Shown: piece after piece, positions 29,933-38,716 of the stretch
Layout: each line of letters opens with the position of its first letter
Position numbering within the stretch: position 1 is the first letter of the stretch
NCBI RefSeq assembly: GCF_028618575.1
Contig: NZ_JAQITA010000009.1
Coordinates: forward strand, 33,672-97,671
DNA: 64,000 bases
Source of the DNA: Bartonella sp. ML70XJBT.G
GTDB taxonomy: Bacteria > Pseudomonadota > Alphaproteobacteria > Rhizobiales > Rhizobiaceae
Direction of reading: 5' to 3'
The notes under the pieces: generated by a model
Databases searched by the model: none
Told to the model about the DNA's origin: nothing
Seen by the model: the letters and a program-made list of their open reading frames with translations, nothing else
Translations under genes and position numbers: made by a program

Positions 29933-30745
29933 TCTCTCCATTTTAGCCTTATTCCAAAGTTCTTCCATTTCATTCAAGGATGTTTCAGCCAATGTTTTAG
30001 ATCGCATGGATAGGCTTTCTTCAATATAGGTAAAGCGATTGCGAAATTTTGTATTTGTCTTTTTTAATGCTTTTTGTGAATCAATATTGAGGTGGCATGC
30101 AAGATTCAGCAAAACAAAATAAAGATCACCGAATTCTGCTTCTATATCTGATATTTTATTATCTCGGATTGCTTCTTTGAGTTCATGGAGTTCTTCTTCA
30201 ATTTTTGCAAAAATCTTATGACTCTCACGCCAATCAAACCCGACTTTTGCAGCCTCTTTTTGTAAGGCGAGCGCTTCTTGATCTGCTGGCTGGATTTTTT
30301 TTACTTTTGCAAGAATGCTTTTTGTCACATCCTCTGATATATTTGCTTCTTTGCTGCTTTTTTTCTGCCATTCTATTTTTTTAATATGTTCCCATTCTTC
30401 TGCTATAAACCCCCGTTTTCTTTGTTCCGCATTACCAAAAACATGAGGATGACGGCGAATCATTTTTTGGGTGATTGCGTAAACAACATCTTCAAAAGTA
30501 AAGCTTCCTTCTTCTTGAGCGATTGTAGCATGATAGACAACCTGTAAAAGAAGATCACCAAGCTCTTCGCAAAGGTCTGTTTTGTTTTTTCGTTCAATGG
30601 CATCGATAACCTCATAAACTTCTTCGAGCATATAGGGTATGAGAGATTCGAATGTTTGTTTTATATTCCAGACGCATCCGCTCTCACGATTTCGTAATGC
30701 TGTAACAATTGCTATAAGAGTATTAATATCTTTTGAGGCGATCAT
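29930..30745 (-). CDS. mazG: nucleoside triphosphate pyrophosphohydrolase MazG
   Basis: MazG hydrolyses nucleoside triphosphates to monophosphates and pyrophosphate and is thought to remove aberrant nucleotides. The 271-residue product has two MazG domains. The first carries EEVYEVIDAIERK and EELGDLLLQVVYHA; the second carries EEELHELKEAI and EAEFGDLYFVLLNLA. These are the E-x-x-E...E-x-x-D metal-binding patterns. The length is typical for the two-domain form. It lies 31 bp downstream of lpxXL on the same strand and may share its transcript. Confidence 0.93.
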   Translation of the reverse strand: MIASKDINTLIAIVTALRNRESGCVWNIKQTFESLIPYMLEEVYEVIDAIERKNKTDLCEELGDLLLQVVYHATIAQEEGSFTFEDVVYAITQKMIRRHPHVFGNAEQRKRGFIAEEWEHIKKIEWQKKSSKEANISEDVTKSILAKVKKIQPADQEALALQKEAAKVGFDWRESHKIFAKIEEELHELKEAIRDNKISDIEAEFGDLYFVLLNLACHLNIDSQKALKKTNTKFRNRFTYIEESLSMRSKTLAETSLNEMEELWNKAKMER

Positions 30746-30776
30746 TTATGCCTCTCCTATAAGGCTTATGGATATA

Positions 30777-31709
30777 TCAATCATCCCAACGTCTGTGTAA
30801 CCATGTCCATTGTCCTGGATATTCACGCACCCAACTTTCAACAATATCATTTAATTTTTGCGTGGAAGCGGCTATATCAATTTCATTTTTTTCATCAAGT
30901 GGGAGTTTTACACGTTCATATAATTCTAAACGATGACGCCCTCCAGAAAGACGGATACAACGTGCTGGATAAATATCACAATTATATTGACGAGCAAGTT
31001 TTATAATTAAAGGATTTGTTTTAAGTGGTCTCTTAAAAAATGTTCCTAAAATACCACGGCGAAATTTTTGATCAACAAGCATACCAACGTTTTTACCTTC
31101 TGCTAACTTGGCTGCTAATGCCCAAGCTGCACCAGCTTTGGATGGAACAAGATGCCCCATGGACGTTTTCCGAGCTTTAAGAACCCGTTTGGCAATATAG
31201 GGATTATTGGGTGGTCTAAATAACACTGTCACATTAAGATCAAAACTTTGCGCGCATATAGGAAGGAGTTCGAAATTTCCGGTATGTGCTGTGAAAAAAA
31301 TATGCGGTTTTTTTTCATTTTTTAATCGTTGAAATATTTCAATACCTTTAACCTCAATAAAACCTGGTTGGTCTGCATGAGGATCAAAATCAAAAATTTT
31401 ATCCAGAAAAATATATTCAGCCAAAAAACATCCTATATTCTCCCACATTTCCATTGCAATTGCTTGGAGTTCTGCTTCGGTTTTTTCTGGATACGCAGCT
31501 CTAAGATTAGCAAGAGCGATTTGATGACGATGTAGAAGGGGACCAAATGTTTTTGCCAGCCAAGAAAAGAAAGAAACTCCAATATTGACTGGAAAATATT
31601 TTAAAAGAGACAGAGAACCAATGAGAAAATATCCCCATAAAAAATAAAACAATTTTTTTGCTATTATTTTAATATGATAAATAAAATTTTTAATATAAAA
31701 CTTCATCAT
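30777..31709 (-). CDS. lpxXL: lipid A very-long-chain acyltransferase (LpxXL-type)
   Basis: A 310-residue membrane-associated acyltransferase of the LpxL/HtrB family. It has an N-terminal hydrophobic helix (about 18-36) and the catalytic H142-x4-E147 in TAHTGNFELLP, followed by VLFRPPNNPYI and the GMLVDQKF block. In rhizobia the homologue LpxXL transfers a 27-hydroxyoctacosanoyl chain from AcpXL to lipid A. The gene ends the acpXL-fabF2-fabF1-adh-lpxXL cluster, 3 bp after adh, which supports that role over a generic lauroyltransferase. Confidence 0.85.
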   Translation of the reverse strand: MMKFYIKNFIYHIKIIAKKLFYFLWGYFLIGSLSLLKYFPVNIGVSFFSWLAKTFGPLLHRHQIALANLRAAYPEKTEAELQAIAMEMWENIGCFLAEYIFLDKIFDFDPHADQPGFIEVKGIEIFQRLKNEKKPHIFFTAHTGNFELLPICAQSFDLNVTVLFRPPNNPYIAKRVLKARKTSMGHLVPSKAGAAWALAAKLAEGKNVGMLVDQKFRRGILGTFFKRPLKTNPLIIKLARQYNCDIYPARCIRLSGGRHRLELYERVKLPLDEKNEIDIAASTQKLNDIVESWVREYPGQWTWLHRRWDD

Positions 31710-31712
31710 AAC

Positions 31713-32741
31713 TTAATCAATTTTAAGAATAATTTTACCAAAAACATCACGGCTTTCCATGCGTTTTAAAGCTGTATCAATTTCATCAAATCCAACAATT
31801 GTATCAATGACAGGGTGCACAATGCCCTGTGCCATTTTCTGCATGGCGTTTTGCATATTTTCTATACGACAACCAAATGAACCGAATATTTTCAGTTGTT
31901 GTTGGAATAAATGCATAAGATTAAGTGGTGCTGTAACTCCAGAAGTAGAACCACAAGTTACCAAGCGTGCTCCTCGTTTCATACACAACAGAGAACCATT
32001 CCATGTATCGGCTCCCACATGTTCAAAAACAACATCAACCCCTTGTTTTTTGGTTAATTTGCGTACAATCCCTTCAAAACGATCTTTACGGTAGTTAATA
32101 ACGTGATCTGCACCAAGCGATTGTGCTTTTGCCATTTTTTCATCGGAACCTACAGTTGTGATGACTGTACATCCTTTCTGTTTGGCGAGTTGAATAGCTG
32201 CTGAGCCAATACCAGAACCACCAGCCTGTATCAGAATTGTTTCGCCTTCTTGTAGTTTTGCATTATCAAAAAGCATATGTTCTACAGTGCCAAAAGTAAT
32301 AGGAGCAACAGCTGCTTGCAACGCCTCACACTTTGCAGGGGCAGGAACCAATAGACGTGCTGGCAAATTAACAAGTTCACAGGCAAATCCATCAAGATGA
32401 AAACCGTAGACGCCTTTTACTTGACTGCAAAGATTATCACGTCCTTCACCACAAGCTTGGCATATTCCGCAGGTTTGTGCACCATAAATTGAGACAATCT
32501 GTCCAAGTTGCAAATTTTTAACATTACTTCCCAGTTGAATTACTTCACCAGAAGCTTCTGCACCAATGATGAGTGGCATTTTTCTTTTAGCAAAAGCCAT
32601 ACCACGCCAGCCCCATACATCAATATGATTAAGAGCAACAGCTTTTATACGGACAGTTACCTCATCGGAAGGAGGAGGTGGTGGTGGAGCAATATTGGTG
32701 AGTTCAAGCTGGCGCTCATTTAAGAGTTGCAGTGCACGCAT
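31713..32741 (-). CDS. MDR-family alcohol dehydrogenase/reductase of the VLCFA cluster
   Basis: A 342-residue medium-chain dehydrogenase/reductase. The structural zinc loop is present (Cys at 91, 94, 97 and 105 in CGICQACGEGRDNLC), as is the nucleotide-binding AGGSGIGSAAIQLAKQKG. The usual catalytic-zinc Cys and His are replaced (NHIDVW and GAEASG), so it may work as a zinc-independent reductase. In rhizobia an Adh gene lies at this spot in the acpXL cluster; a role as an enoyl reductase in very-long-chain fatty acid elongation is plausible but inferred. A poly-proline stretch lies near residues 19-24. Confidence 0.83.
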   Translation of the reverse strand: MRALQLLNERQLELTNIAPPPPPPSDEVTVRIKAVALNHIDVWGWRGMAFAKRKMPLIIGAEASGEVIQLGSNVKNLQLGQIVSIYGAQTCGICQACGEGRDNLCSQVKGVYGFHLDGFACELVNLPARLLVPAPAKCEALQAAVAPITFGTVEHMLFDNAKLQEGETILIQAGGSGIGSAAIQLAKQKGCTVITTVGSDEKMAKAQSLGADHVINYRKDRFEGIVRKLTKKQGVDVVFEHVGADTWNGSLLCMKRGARLVTCGSTSGVTAPLNLMHLFQQQLKIFGSFGCRIENMQNAMQKMAQGIVHPVIDTIVGFDEIDTALKRMESRDVFGKIILKID

Positions 32742-32811
32742 TATTATCCCTCTTTAATGTATTAAGGCTATGAGATTAAGTATGATCAAGTTTGATCAAT
32801 ATTGAAAAAGA

Positions 32812-34086
32812 TTATCCTTTATAGGCTGTGATAACAAGACTGGTATTTTGACCACCAAATCCAAAGGAATTTGACAAAACTGCATTGACACAAGCTTTAC
32901 GACTATAATTTGGAACAACATCTAAAGGGATAGCAGGGTCAGGATCATCATAATTGATTGTAGGGGGAAGGATCCCTGATTGAATCGTTAAAAGCGAAAA
33001 AACAGCCTCTATGGCGCCAGCTGCAGTTAATGTATGGCCAATCATTGACTTATTAGAAGAAACAGGAATATGCTTTAAAATATCTCCAAAGACTGTTGAT
33101 AATGCAATATATTCCATCTTTTCATTTTCCGGTGTTGAGGTTCCATGCGCATTGATATAGTCAATTTCATTGATGGTTATTTTTGCATCATCTAAAGCTC
33201 CACGAACAGCTTCAATTGCTGGAGATGCATCGGGTTTTGAACGTGTACGATGAAAATCATCAGCTGTTTCTCCACAGCCGGCTAGAATCCCTAAAATTGT
33301 CGCATTACGATTTAGGGCACTTTCGAGAGATTCAAGAACAAGAGCACCAGCCCCTTCTGCCATCACAAAACCATCGCGGTCACGGCTGAAGGGTTTTGCT
33401 GCTTTTTCTGCAGGATCATTCTGGGTTGAAAGAGCAGATAATAATGAAAAACGGATAAGGGATTCTGCTGAAACTGAACCATCTGTAGCGATAGTGAGTG
33501 CACGATTCGTTTCTCCCCTTCGAATAGCCTCAACACCTAATTGAATTGCCGTTGCACCAGATGCGCAAGCAGTAGAAAGTGTGACAGGAAGTCCTTTTGT
33601 ACCAATTTTTTTTTGCAGCTTTTCTGCAATTGCTCCAAATTGTGTGGCTTCGAAAAGTGTCTCATAGAGGTTATGGCGGCAGACTTCAAGAAGATGTGCA
33701 TAAGAAGACTCCTCAATAGAGCTCTCTTTTTGATCAAGAGCAAAGCGTGCTGTCCAGTCAAGCTCAACCGGAGGAGCAGCTAGAAATAATGGTCCATTAA
33801 AATTTATTTTATCAAGGGACGCTTGTTCTAAAGCCTCTTCTGCAGCAAGCTCCGCAAGCCTTTCAGAAAGAGCTGAAGCACCAAGCGTACTTTCTTTAAG
33901 AAAATCAACTGTTCCAGCAATATGGGTCTTTAATCCTTCAATGGGAAAACGTGTTATTTTATGAATACCGCTAACACCGCTTGTTAATTTTTGCCAATTT
34001 TCCTGCTTACCTTGTCCCAGTGACGTTATGATTCCTGCTCCCGTTATTGCTACAAGCGGACGTCCAAAATAATCATGATATTTCAC
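32812..34086 (-). CDS. fabF1: beta-ketoacyl-ACP synthase FabF1 of the VLCFA cluster (catalytic)
   Basis: A 424-residue ketosynthase of the FabF type, which extends acyl chains with malonyl-ACP. The full triad is present: C174 in LSTACASGATAIQ, His in INAHGTSTPENE, and His in MIGHTLTAAGA. The N- and C-terminal thiolase-fold halves are complete (end NSFGFGGQNTSLVI). It lies 14 bp after fabF2 and 70 bp before adh in the lipid A long-chain cluster, so it probably elongates AcpXL-bound chains. The neighbouring fabF2 lacks all triad residues, which suggests a catalytic/non-catalytic pair. Confidence 0.9.
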   Translation of the reverse strand: MKYHDYFGRPLVAITGAGIITSLGQGKQENWQKLTSGVSGIHKITRFPIEGLKTHIAGTVDFLKESTLGASALSERLAELAAEEALEQASLDKINFNGPLFLAAPPVELDWTARFALDQKESSIEESSYAHLLEVCRHNLYETLFEATQFGAIAEKLQKKIGTKGLPVTLSTACASGATAIQLGVEAIRRGETNRALTIATDGSVSAESLIRFSLLSALSTQNDPAEKAAKPFSRDRDGFVMAEGAGALVLESLESALNRNATILGILAGCGETADDFHRTRSKPDASPAIEAVRGALDDAKITINEIDYINAHGTSTPENEKMEYIALSTVFGDILKHIPVSSNKSMIGHTLTAAGAIEAVFSLLTIQSGILPPTINYDDPDPAIPLDVVPNYSRKACVNAVLSNSFGFGGQNTSLVITAYKG

Positions 34087-34100
34087 TATAGAAATTCTCC

Positions 34101-35276
34101 TCAGGCAGCAGTTAGGCGGACTATGCCTTCAGCTCTTTTAATGCCAATGGTTGTAACAAATGCTTCATGCACTTCTTTGGAAAAGGGCTTTTCATGTGTA
34201 CTTAATGTTGGGAAACTGCATCTTTTGTCAACAGCAAGTGCAGCAATTGCAAGTGCTAAAAGAAATTGCGCTTCCCGCATATAACCAAATAATGTTGTAA
34301 TACCACGGTAAAATATATCAGTCGTTTCAAAAGCATTTTGTTCTGCTTTGGTTACTTCATGGGATCCTGAGGCAGCGGAAATGGCGAAAGCAGATTTCGC
34401 TTCCATCATTTTTAACATTGATACAATTGTTTCTTCAAGCGAGACTTTTGTTCTATCTGTTTGATCTGTGATGATCTGGCTAATTTCAGCATAAGCATGT
34501 GCATTGCGTTTTCTTGCTTGTTCACCACTTTCAAGGACGAGAAAGATACCCCCAGAACCTGTTATAACACCGCCACCAGGATAATTTCTACGGTCCCATA
34601 CCGGTGACCATCCGTTTTGTGTTAAAAGACCTCCAAGTTCATAGGCCAATAACATATCATAACTTTGTGCATTATAAGAACTTCCTACCAGTGCATGGGT
34701 GCTTTGTCCTGATCGAATACGAGCAACAGCAATTTGAAGTGCAGACAGTCCACTGCCTTCTTCGCCCATAAAAGTACGAGAAGAGCCCGTTACTTTATGA
34801 ACAATCGAAATATTTCCAGCCAAAAGATTTGAGAGTTGTGCCAAAAACAAAGTTGGACGAAGTTCAGTCGAAAGAACTGAATTTAACATGGAAATGTGAT
34901 CAGCTGTTGTACGTGCTTGTGAGAGAATTTGTGTATCAACGGCAATGTCACGTTCTCCACCACTTGCTGCGACGATCATATCCATTGTTGATGTTAATTG
35001 TTCATCATTTTTCATACCCGCATCATCAAGAGCAAGGCCAGCGGCATAAGTACCAAGACGTTGCCACGTGCCCATTTGCCGTTGATCACTTTTTTTGGGA
35101 ATTTGTAAATTCCAATCAATTTCAGGCAATGCATGAACAAGGTAGGGGGAAAAAGTTGTATCATCAAGATTGGGTGTGTGTGTTGGATCATTCAAGAGTT
35201 TCCAATGATGATTAACTCCCTCACCAAGAGAGCTTATAAGTCCTATACCGGTGATGAATACAGCTTGATGGTGCAT
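34101..35276 (-). CDS. fabF2: ketosynthase-like FabF2 of the VLCFA cluster (catalytic residues absent)
   Basis: A 391-residue thiolase-fold protein with the ketosynthase layout (opening VFITGIGLISSLGEG). The active-site cysteine position in TFMGEEGSGLSALQ is E173, the usual NAHGTST is replaced by SAASGSHEV, and the usual GHxxxAAG by FGYMREAQ. No Cys-His-His triad remains, yet the frame is intact and the gene is embedded tightly between acpXL (11 bp) and fabF1 (14 bp). By analogy with the chain-length factors (KSbeta) of aromatic polyketide systems, it may pair with FabF1. That is an inference. Confidence 0.82.
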   Translation of the reverse strand: MHHQAVFITGIGLISSLGEGVNHHWKLLNDPTHTPNLDDTTFSPYLVHALPEIDWNLQIPKKSDQRQMGTWQRLGTYAAGLALDDAGMKNDEQLTSTMDMIVAASGGERDIAVDTQILSQARTTADHISMLNSVLSTELRPTLFLAQLSNLLAGNISIVHKVTGSSRTFMGEEGSGLSALQIAVARIRSGQSTHALVGSSYNAQSYDMLLAYELGGLLTQNGWSPVWDRRNYPGGGVITGSGGIFLVLESGEQARKRNAHAYAEISQIITDQTDRTKVSLEETIVSMLKMMEAKSAFAISAASGSHEVTKAEQNAFETTDIFYRGITTLFGYMREAQFLLALAIAALAVDKRCSFPTLSTHEKPFSKEVHEAFVTTIGIKRAEGIVRLTAA

Positions 35277-35287
35277 AGTAAAAAAAA

Positions 35288-35572
35288 TTATTCCGCCTGT
35301 TTTAAGGCAACGAGTTCATCGATTTTTGCACAAAGGTTTTTAAGAACAAAATATTCTTCTGTTGCTACAGCACCTTCGTTGACTTCCTGTGTCCATTGTT
35401 CTAGAGGGATTTTAATGCCAAAATCTTTATCGATAGCAAAAACAATGTCCAGAAAATCAAGGCTATCGATTCCCAAATCATCGATTGTATGGCTTTCAGG
35501 TGTGATTATGCTGCGATCAATTTCACTGATTTCTGCGATAATATCAGCAACTTTGTCAAATGTAGAGGACAA
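35288..35572 (-). CDS. acpXL: specialised acyl carrier protein AcpXL (TTG start)
   Basis: AcpXL carries the very-long acyl chain destined for lipid A in rhizobia. The sequence shows the phosphopantetheine serine in [16 protein letters not shown] (S37) and the long family-specific tail [20 protein letters not shown] with [12 protein letters not shown] choose the TTG at 35572 (94 residues, reading [13 protein letters not shown]), which has AAGGA eight bases upstream. An in-frame ATG at 35614 would place the Shine-Dalgarno sequence inside the gene and add 14 unrelated residues. It is the first gene of the cluster; fabF2 follows after 11 bp, and no fabZ is present between them. Confidence 0.92.
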   Translation of the reverse strand: MSSTFDKVADIIAEISEIDRSIITPESHTIDDLGIDSLDFLDIVFAIDKDFGIKIPLEQWTQEVNEGAVATEEYFVLKNLCAKIDELVALKQAE

Positions 35573-35775
35573 TGTACAATTCCTTATTATAGAGTTTCTA
35601 AATTCAAAAGACACTTAACGTTACTCTTCTAGCCTTTTTTTTCTTTAAAAAAAAGACTTAATCTTAGAACATAGCTGTCTTTCTCATAGGGTAAATACAT
35701 TTGCAAGTGCATGAAATCTACACTTTAAGATTTTCAAAAACTTTAAAGTTTTATTATGCGTTTAGTTATTTCCAT

Positions 35776-38094
35776 TTACTTTGTACTCGTTTTTTTTCTA
35801 TTTGCGGCGAGAACGGCAAGAGCTGTCATATTGACTACTCCACGTGATGTGACCGAAGGTGTTAAGATATGTGCAGGACGTGAGGCTCCAATCAAAATAG
35901 GGCCAACATGAAGTGCATTGGTCAGGTTTTTTACAAGATTAAGTGTTATATTAGCGGCATCAAGTGTTGGAAAGACAAGCAAATTAGCTTCCCCTTTGAG
36001 GCGTGAATCCGGAAAAACACGGTCACGGAAAACTGTAGAAAGTGCAGCATCGCCGTGCATTTCTCCGTCGGCTTCTAAATCGGGATATAATTTGCTAAGA
36101 ATTTCGGTTGCACGACGCATTTTGCGCGCACTTTCTGTATTTTTTGAACCAAAGTTCGAGTGTGACAATAATGCTGCTTTTGGTGTTATGCCAAATGCCT
36201 CAATTTCTTGTGCTGCTAATACTGTCATTTCTGCTATTTCTTCTGCAGAAGGATCTTCATTGACGTAAGTATCCGTTAAAAAAAGAGTACGACGTGGAGA
36301 AATAAGTAAACTCACAGCAGAAAAATGACGAACATTGGAATCGAGTCCAATAACTTGTTCAATGAGTTCAAGATGACGCTCAAAACGTCCTTCTAAGCCA
36401 CAGATCATTGCATCAGCTTCTTCACGCATCACGGCGAGGGCGGCAATCGCTGTTGTTGATGTTCTGACAATTGTTTTTGCGACTTCAGGAGAAACACCAC
36501 GTCTTCCTGTATAACGAAGAAATAAATTAACATAATCACGAAAACGTGGATCATTTTCTGGATTTGTAAGTTCAAAATCTATGCCAGGGCGAATTCTTAG
36601 ACCAAAGCGTTTTAATCTTGCCTCTACAACACGAGGGCGGCCAATAAGAAGAGGAATTGCTGTTTGTTCTTCAAGAACAATTTGTGCGGCTCGAAGCACA
36701 CGCTCATCTTCACCATTGGCATAGATGACGCGTTTACGTTTTGCTGTTTTGGCTGCCGCAAAAACAGGCTTCATTGTTAATCCAGAACGAAAGACAAATC
36801 GATTGAGAGTATCATAATAGGCTTCCATATTTTCAATCGGCCGAATTGCTACGCCAGTTTCCATTGCGGCTTTAGCAACAGCAGGCGCAATGCGTAGTAT
36901 TAAGCGTGGATCGAAGGGGGAGGGGATCAGATAGTCTGGACCAAAACTGGGTGGTTTCTTTGAATATGCACGTGCTGCAATATCTGAAGTCTCTTCACGA
37001 GCGAGAGCTGCAATTGCATGGACTGCAGCCATTTTCATTTCTTCATTAATTGCGGTCGCTCCGACATCTAATGCACCACGGAAAATATAGGGAAAACAAA
37101 GAACATTATTGACTTGGTTGGGATAATCAGAGCGCCCTGTGCAGATCATTGCATCTGGCCTTACAGAACGTGCTTCTTCTGGCATAATTTCTGGTATTGG
37201 ATTGGCAAGCGCTAAAATGAGTGGGTTGGGAGCCATTTTTTTTAAATATTCAGATTTTAAAACACCTCCCGCTGAAACGCCTAGAAAAATATCTGCATTC
37301 TCAATTATTTCAGATAATGTTCGTGCATTCGTTTTTTGTGCATAATTGACTTTCCAGCGATCCATGAGTGTCTTGCGACCTTCATAAACAACGCCTTCTA
37401 AATCGCTCAGCCAAATATTTTCAATTTTTGCTCCAAGACGAACCAAAAGATTAATGCAAGCTAAAGCGGCCGCACCAGCACCAGAAGAAACTATTTTTGC
37501 ATTTTCAATTTTTTTTCCTGAAAGATTTAAGGCATTTAATACAGCTGCAGAAACAATAATGGCAGTTCCATGTTGGTCATCATGGAAAACGGGAATATTC
37601 ATTCGAGAGCGAAGCTTTTCTTCAATTTCAAAACACTCAGGAGCTTTGATATCTTCAAGATTAATACCACCAAATGTAGGTTCTAAAGCAGAGACTGTCT
37701 CTATCATTTGTTCAATAGTGGGAGCATCGATTTCAATATCAAAAACGTCAATATTGGCAAATTTTTTAAATAAAACAGCTTTTCCTTCCATAACGGGTTT
37801 TGAGGCAAGCGGACCAATATTTCCCAATCCAAGAACAGCCGTGCCATTAGAGATAACAGCGACTAAATTAGAACGAGAAGTATATTGTGCGGCAAGATTG
37901 GGGTCTTTATGAATTGCAAGACATGGTGCTGCAACCCCTGGAGAATAAGCAAGAGCTAGATCACGCTGATTATCAAGAGGTGTTGTTGCTTGTATTTCCA
38001 ATTTTCCAGGTTTGGGATGTTGATGATAAAAAAGTGCGGCACTGTCAAGTTCAGCTTTTTGTAAACTGAAGTCACTATTTCGTTCTTTAGACAT
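35776..38094 (-). CDS. maeB: NADP-dependent malic enzyme with phosphotransacetylase-like C-terminal domain
   Basis: MaeB decarboxylates malate to pyruvate. The 772-residue product has the malic enzyme domain to about residue 430 (DLALAYSPGVAAPC, VMEGKAVLFKKFANIDVFDIEID, FHDDQHGTAIIVSAAVLN) and a C-terminal phosphotransacetylase-like domain from about 440, which is regulatory in this class. The length is standard. It is followed by a 600-bp gap before the giant coiled-coil gene and lies upstream of acpXL on the opposite end, with 160 bp between them. Confidence 0.96.
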   Translation of the reverse strand: MSKERNSDFSLQKAELDSAALFYHQHPKPGKLEIQATTPLDNQRDLALAYSPGVAAPCLAIHKDPNLAAQYTSRSNLVAVISNGTAVLGLGNIGPLASKPVMEGKAVLFKKFANIDVFDIEIDAPTIEQMIETVSALEPTFGGINLEDIKAPECFEIEEKLRSRMNIPVFHDDQHGTAIIVSAAVLNALNLSGKKIENAKIVSSGAGAAALACINLLVRLGAKIENIWLSDLEGVVYEGRKTLMDRWKVNYAQKTNARTLSEIIENADIFLGVSAGGVLKSEYLKKMAPNPLILALANPIPEIMPEEARSVRPDAMICTGRSDYPNQVNNVLCFPYIFRGALDVGATAINEEMKMAAVHAIAALAREETSDIAARAYSKKPPSFGPDYLIPSPFDPRLILRIAPAVAKAAMETGVAIRPIENMEAYYDTLNRFVFRSGLTMKPVFAAAKTAKRKRVIYANGEDERVLRAAQIVLEEQTAIPLLIGRPRVVEARLKRFGLRIRPGIDFELTNPENDPRFRDYVNLFLRYTGRRGVSPEVAKTIVRTSTTAIAALAVMREEADAMICGLEGRFERHLELIEQVIGLDSNVRHFSAVSLLISPRRTLFLTDTYVNEDPSAEEIAEMTVLAAQEIEAFGITPKAALLSHSNFGSKNTESARKMRRATEILSKLYPDLEADGEMHGDAALSTVFRDRVFPDSRLKGEANLLVFPTLDAANITLNLVKNLTNALHVGPILIGASRPAHILTPSVTSRGVVNMTALAVLAANRKKTSTK

Positions 38095-38716
38095 TTTTGC
38101 GGTATCCTAGTGTATGTTTATATGAGATGTTCCATCTACAATAAGTTTCTTGCACTGATAGATTCTCATTTTTCTGAATATAAAAATGCATAAACAAATT
38201 GTCCTAGATCGATCAGTTTGATATTTTTTTGTGCTCGCGCTTCTTAAACAATTTTATTGCTATCAGCACAATAAGTCTTCTCCCCTTAACAAAATTCGCA
38301 GAAGTTCGTCAGTTAAAAAAATCAAGTAAAATACTACGCGTGGTTACATTACCAAGCAGTTATTTTTTTTGCAATGCTGGCTTTAGAAGAATAGAAAAGA
38401 GAGGCTTATTCACATTGTGTTAGGTTGTCATAAACATATGCTTTATGAGCGTTTTTATAAGTGAGAACAGGATTTACAGACTATTATTGTCTGAAAAAAG
38501 TGAAGTCATGAAGGAATTCATAAAAGAAGGAGGAGAAGTGATACTTATCCTATTATGTTATGCGATTTATAGGACATTGTTTGGGATATTTATAAAAATC
38601 CAATATTAATCATCCACTCAACCTTTGATGCAGAATGTTACAAATGCGTTACACGACGAAGAACAGTCACGACAACGAAAAAAAGTGAAAAAACACTTTT
38701 CCACTTTTATTATGAG
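38095..38716. other. intergenic region upstream of maeB
   Basis: About 620 bp between the maeB start and the end of the giant coiled-coil gene. It contains a terminator at its right end (38677-38700). A 64-codon plus-strand frame near 38229 has no support. Otherwise I see nothing. Confidence 0.5.
38677..38700 (-). terminator. intrinsic terminator of the giant coiled-coil gene
   Basis: On the minus strand AAAAGTG-(6 T)-CACTTTT forms a 7-bp stem and is followed by a run of T. It lies just past the stop codon of the 1520-residue gene. Confidence 0.6.
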
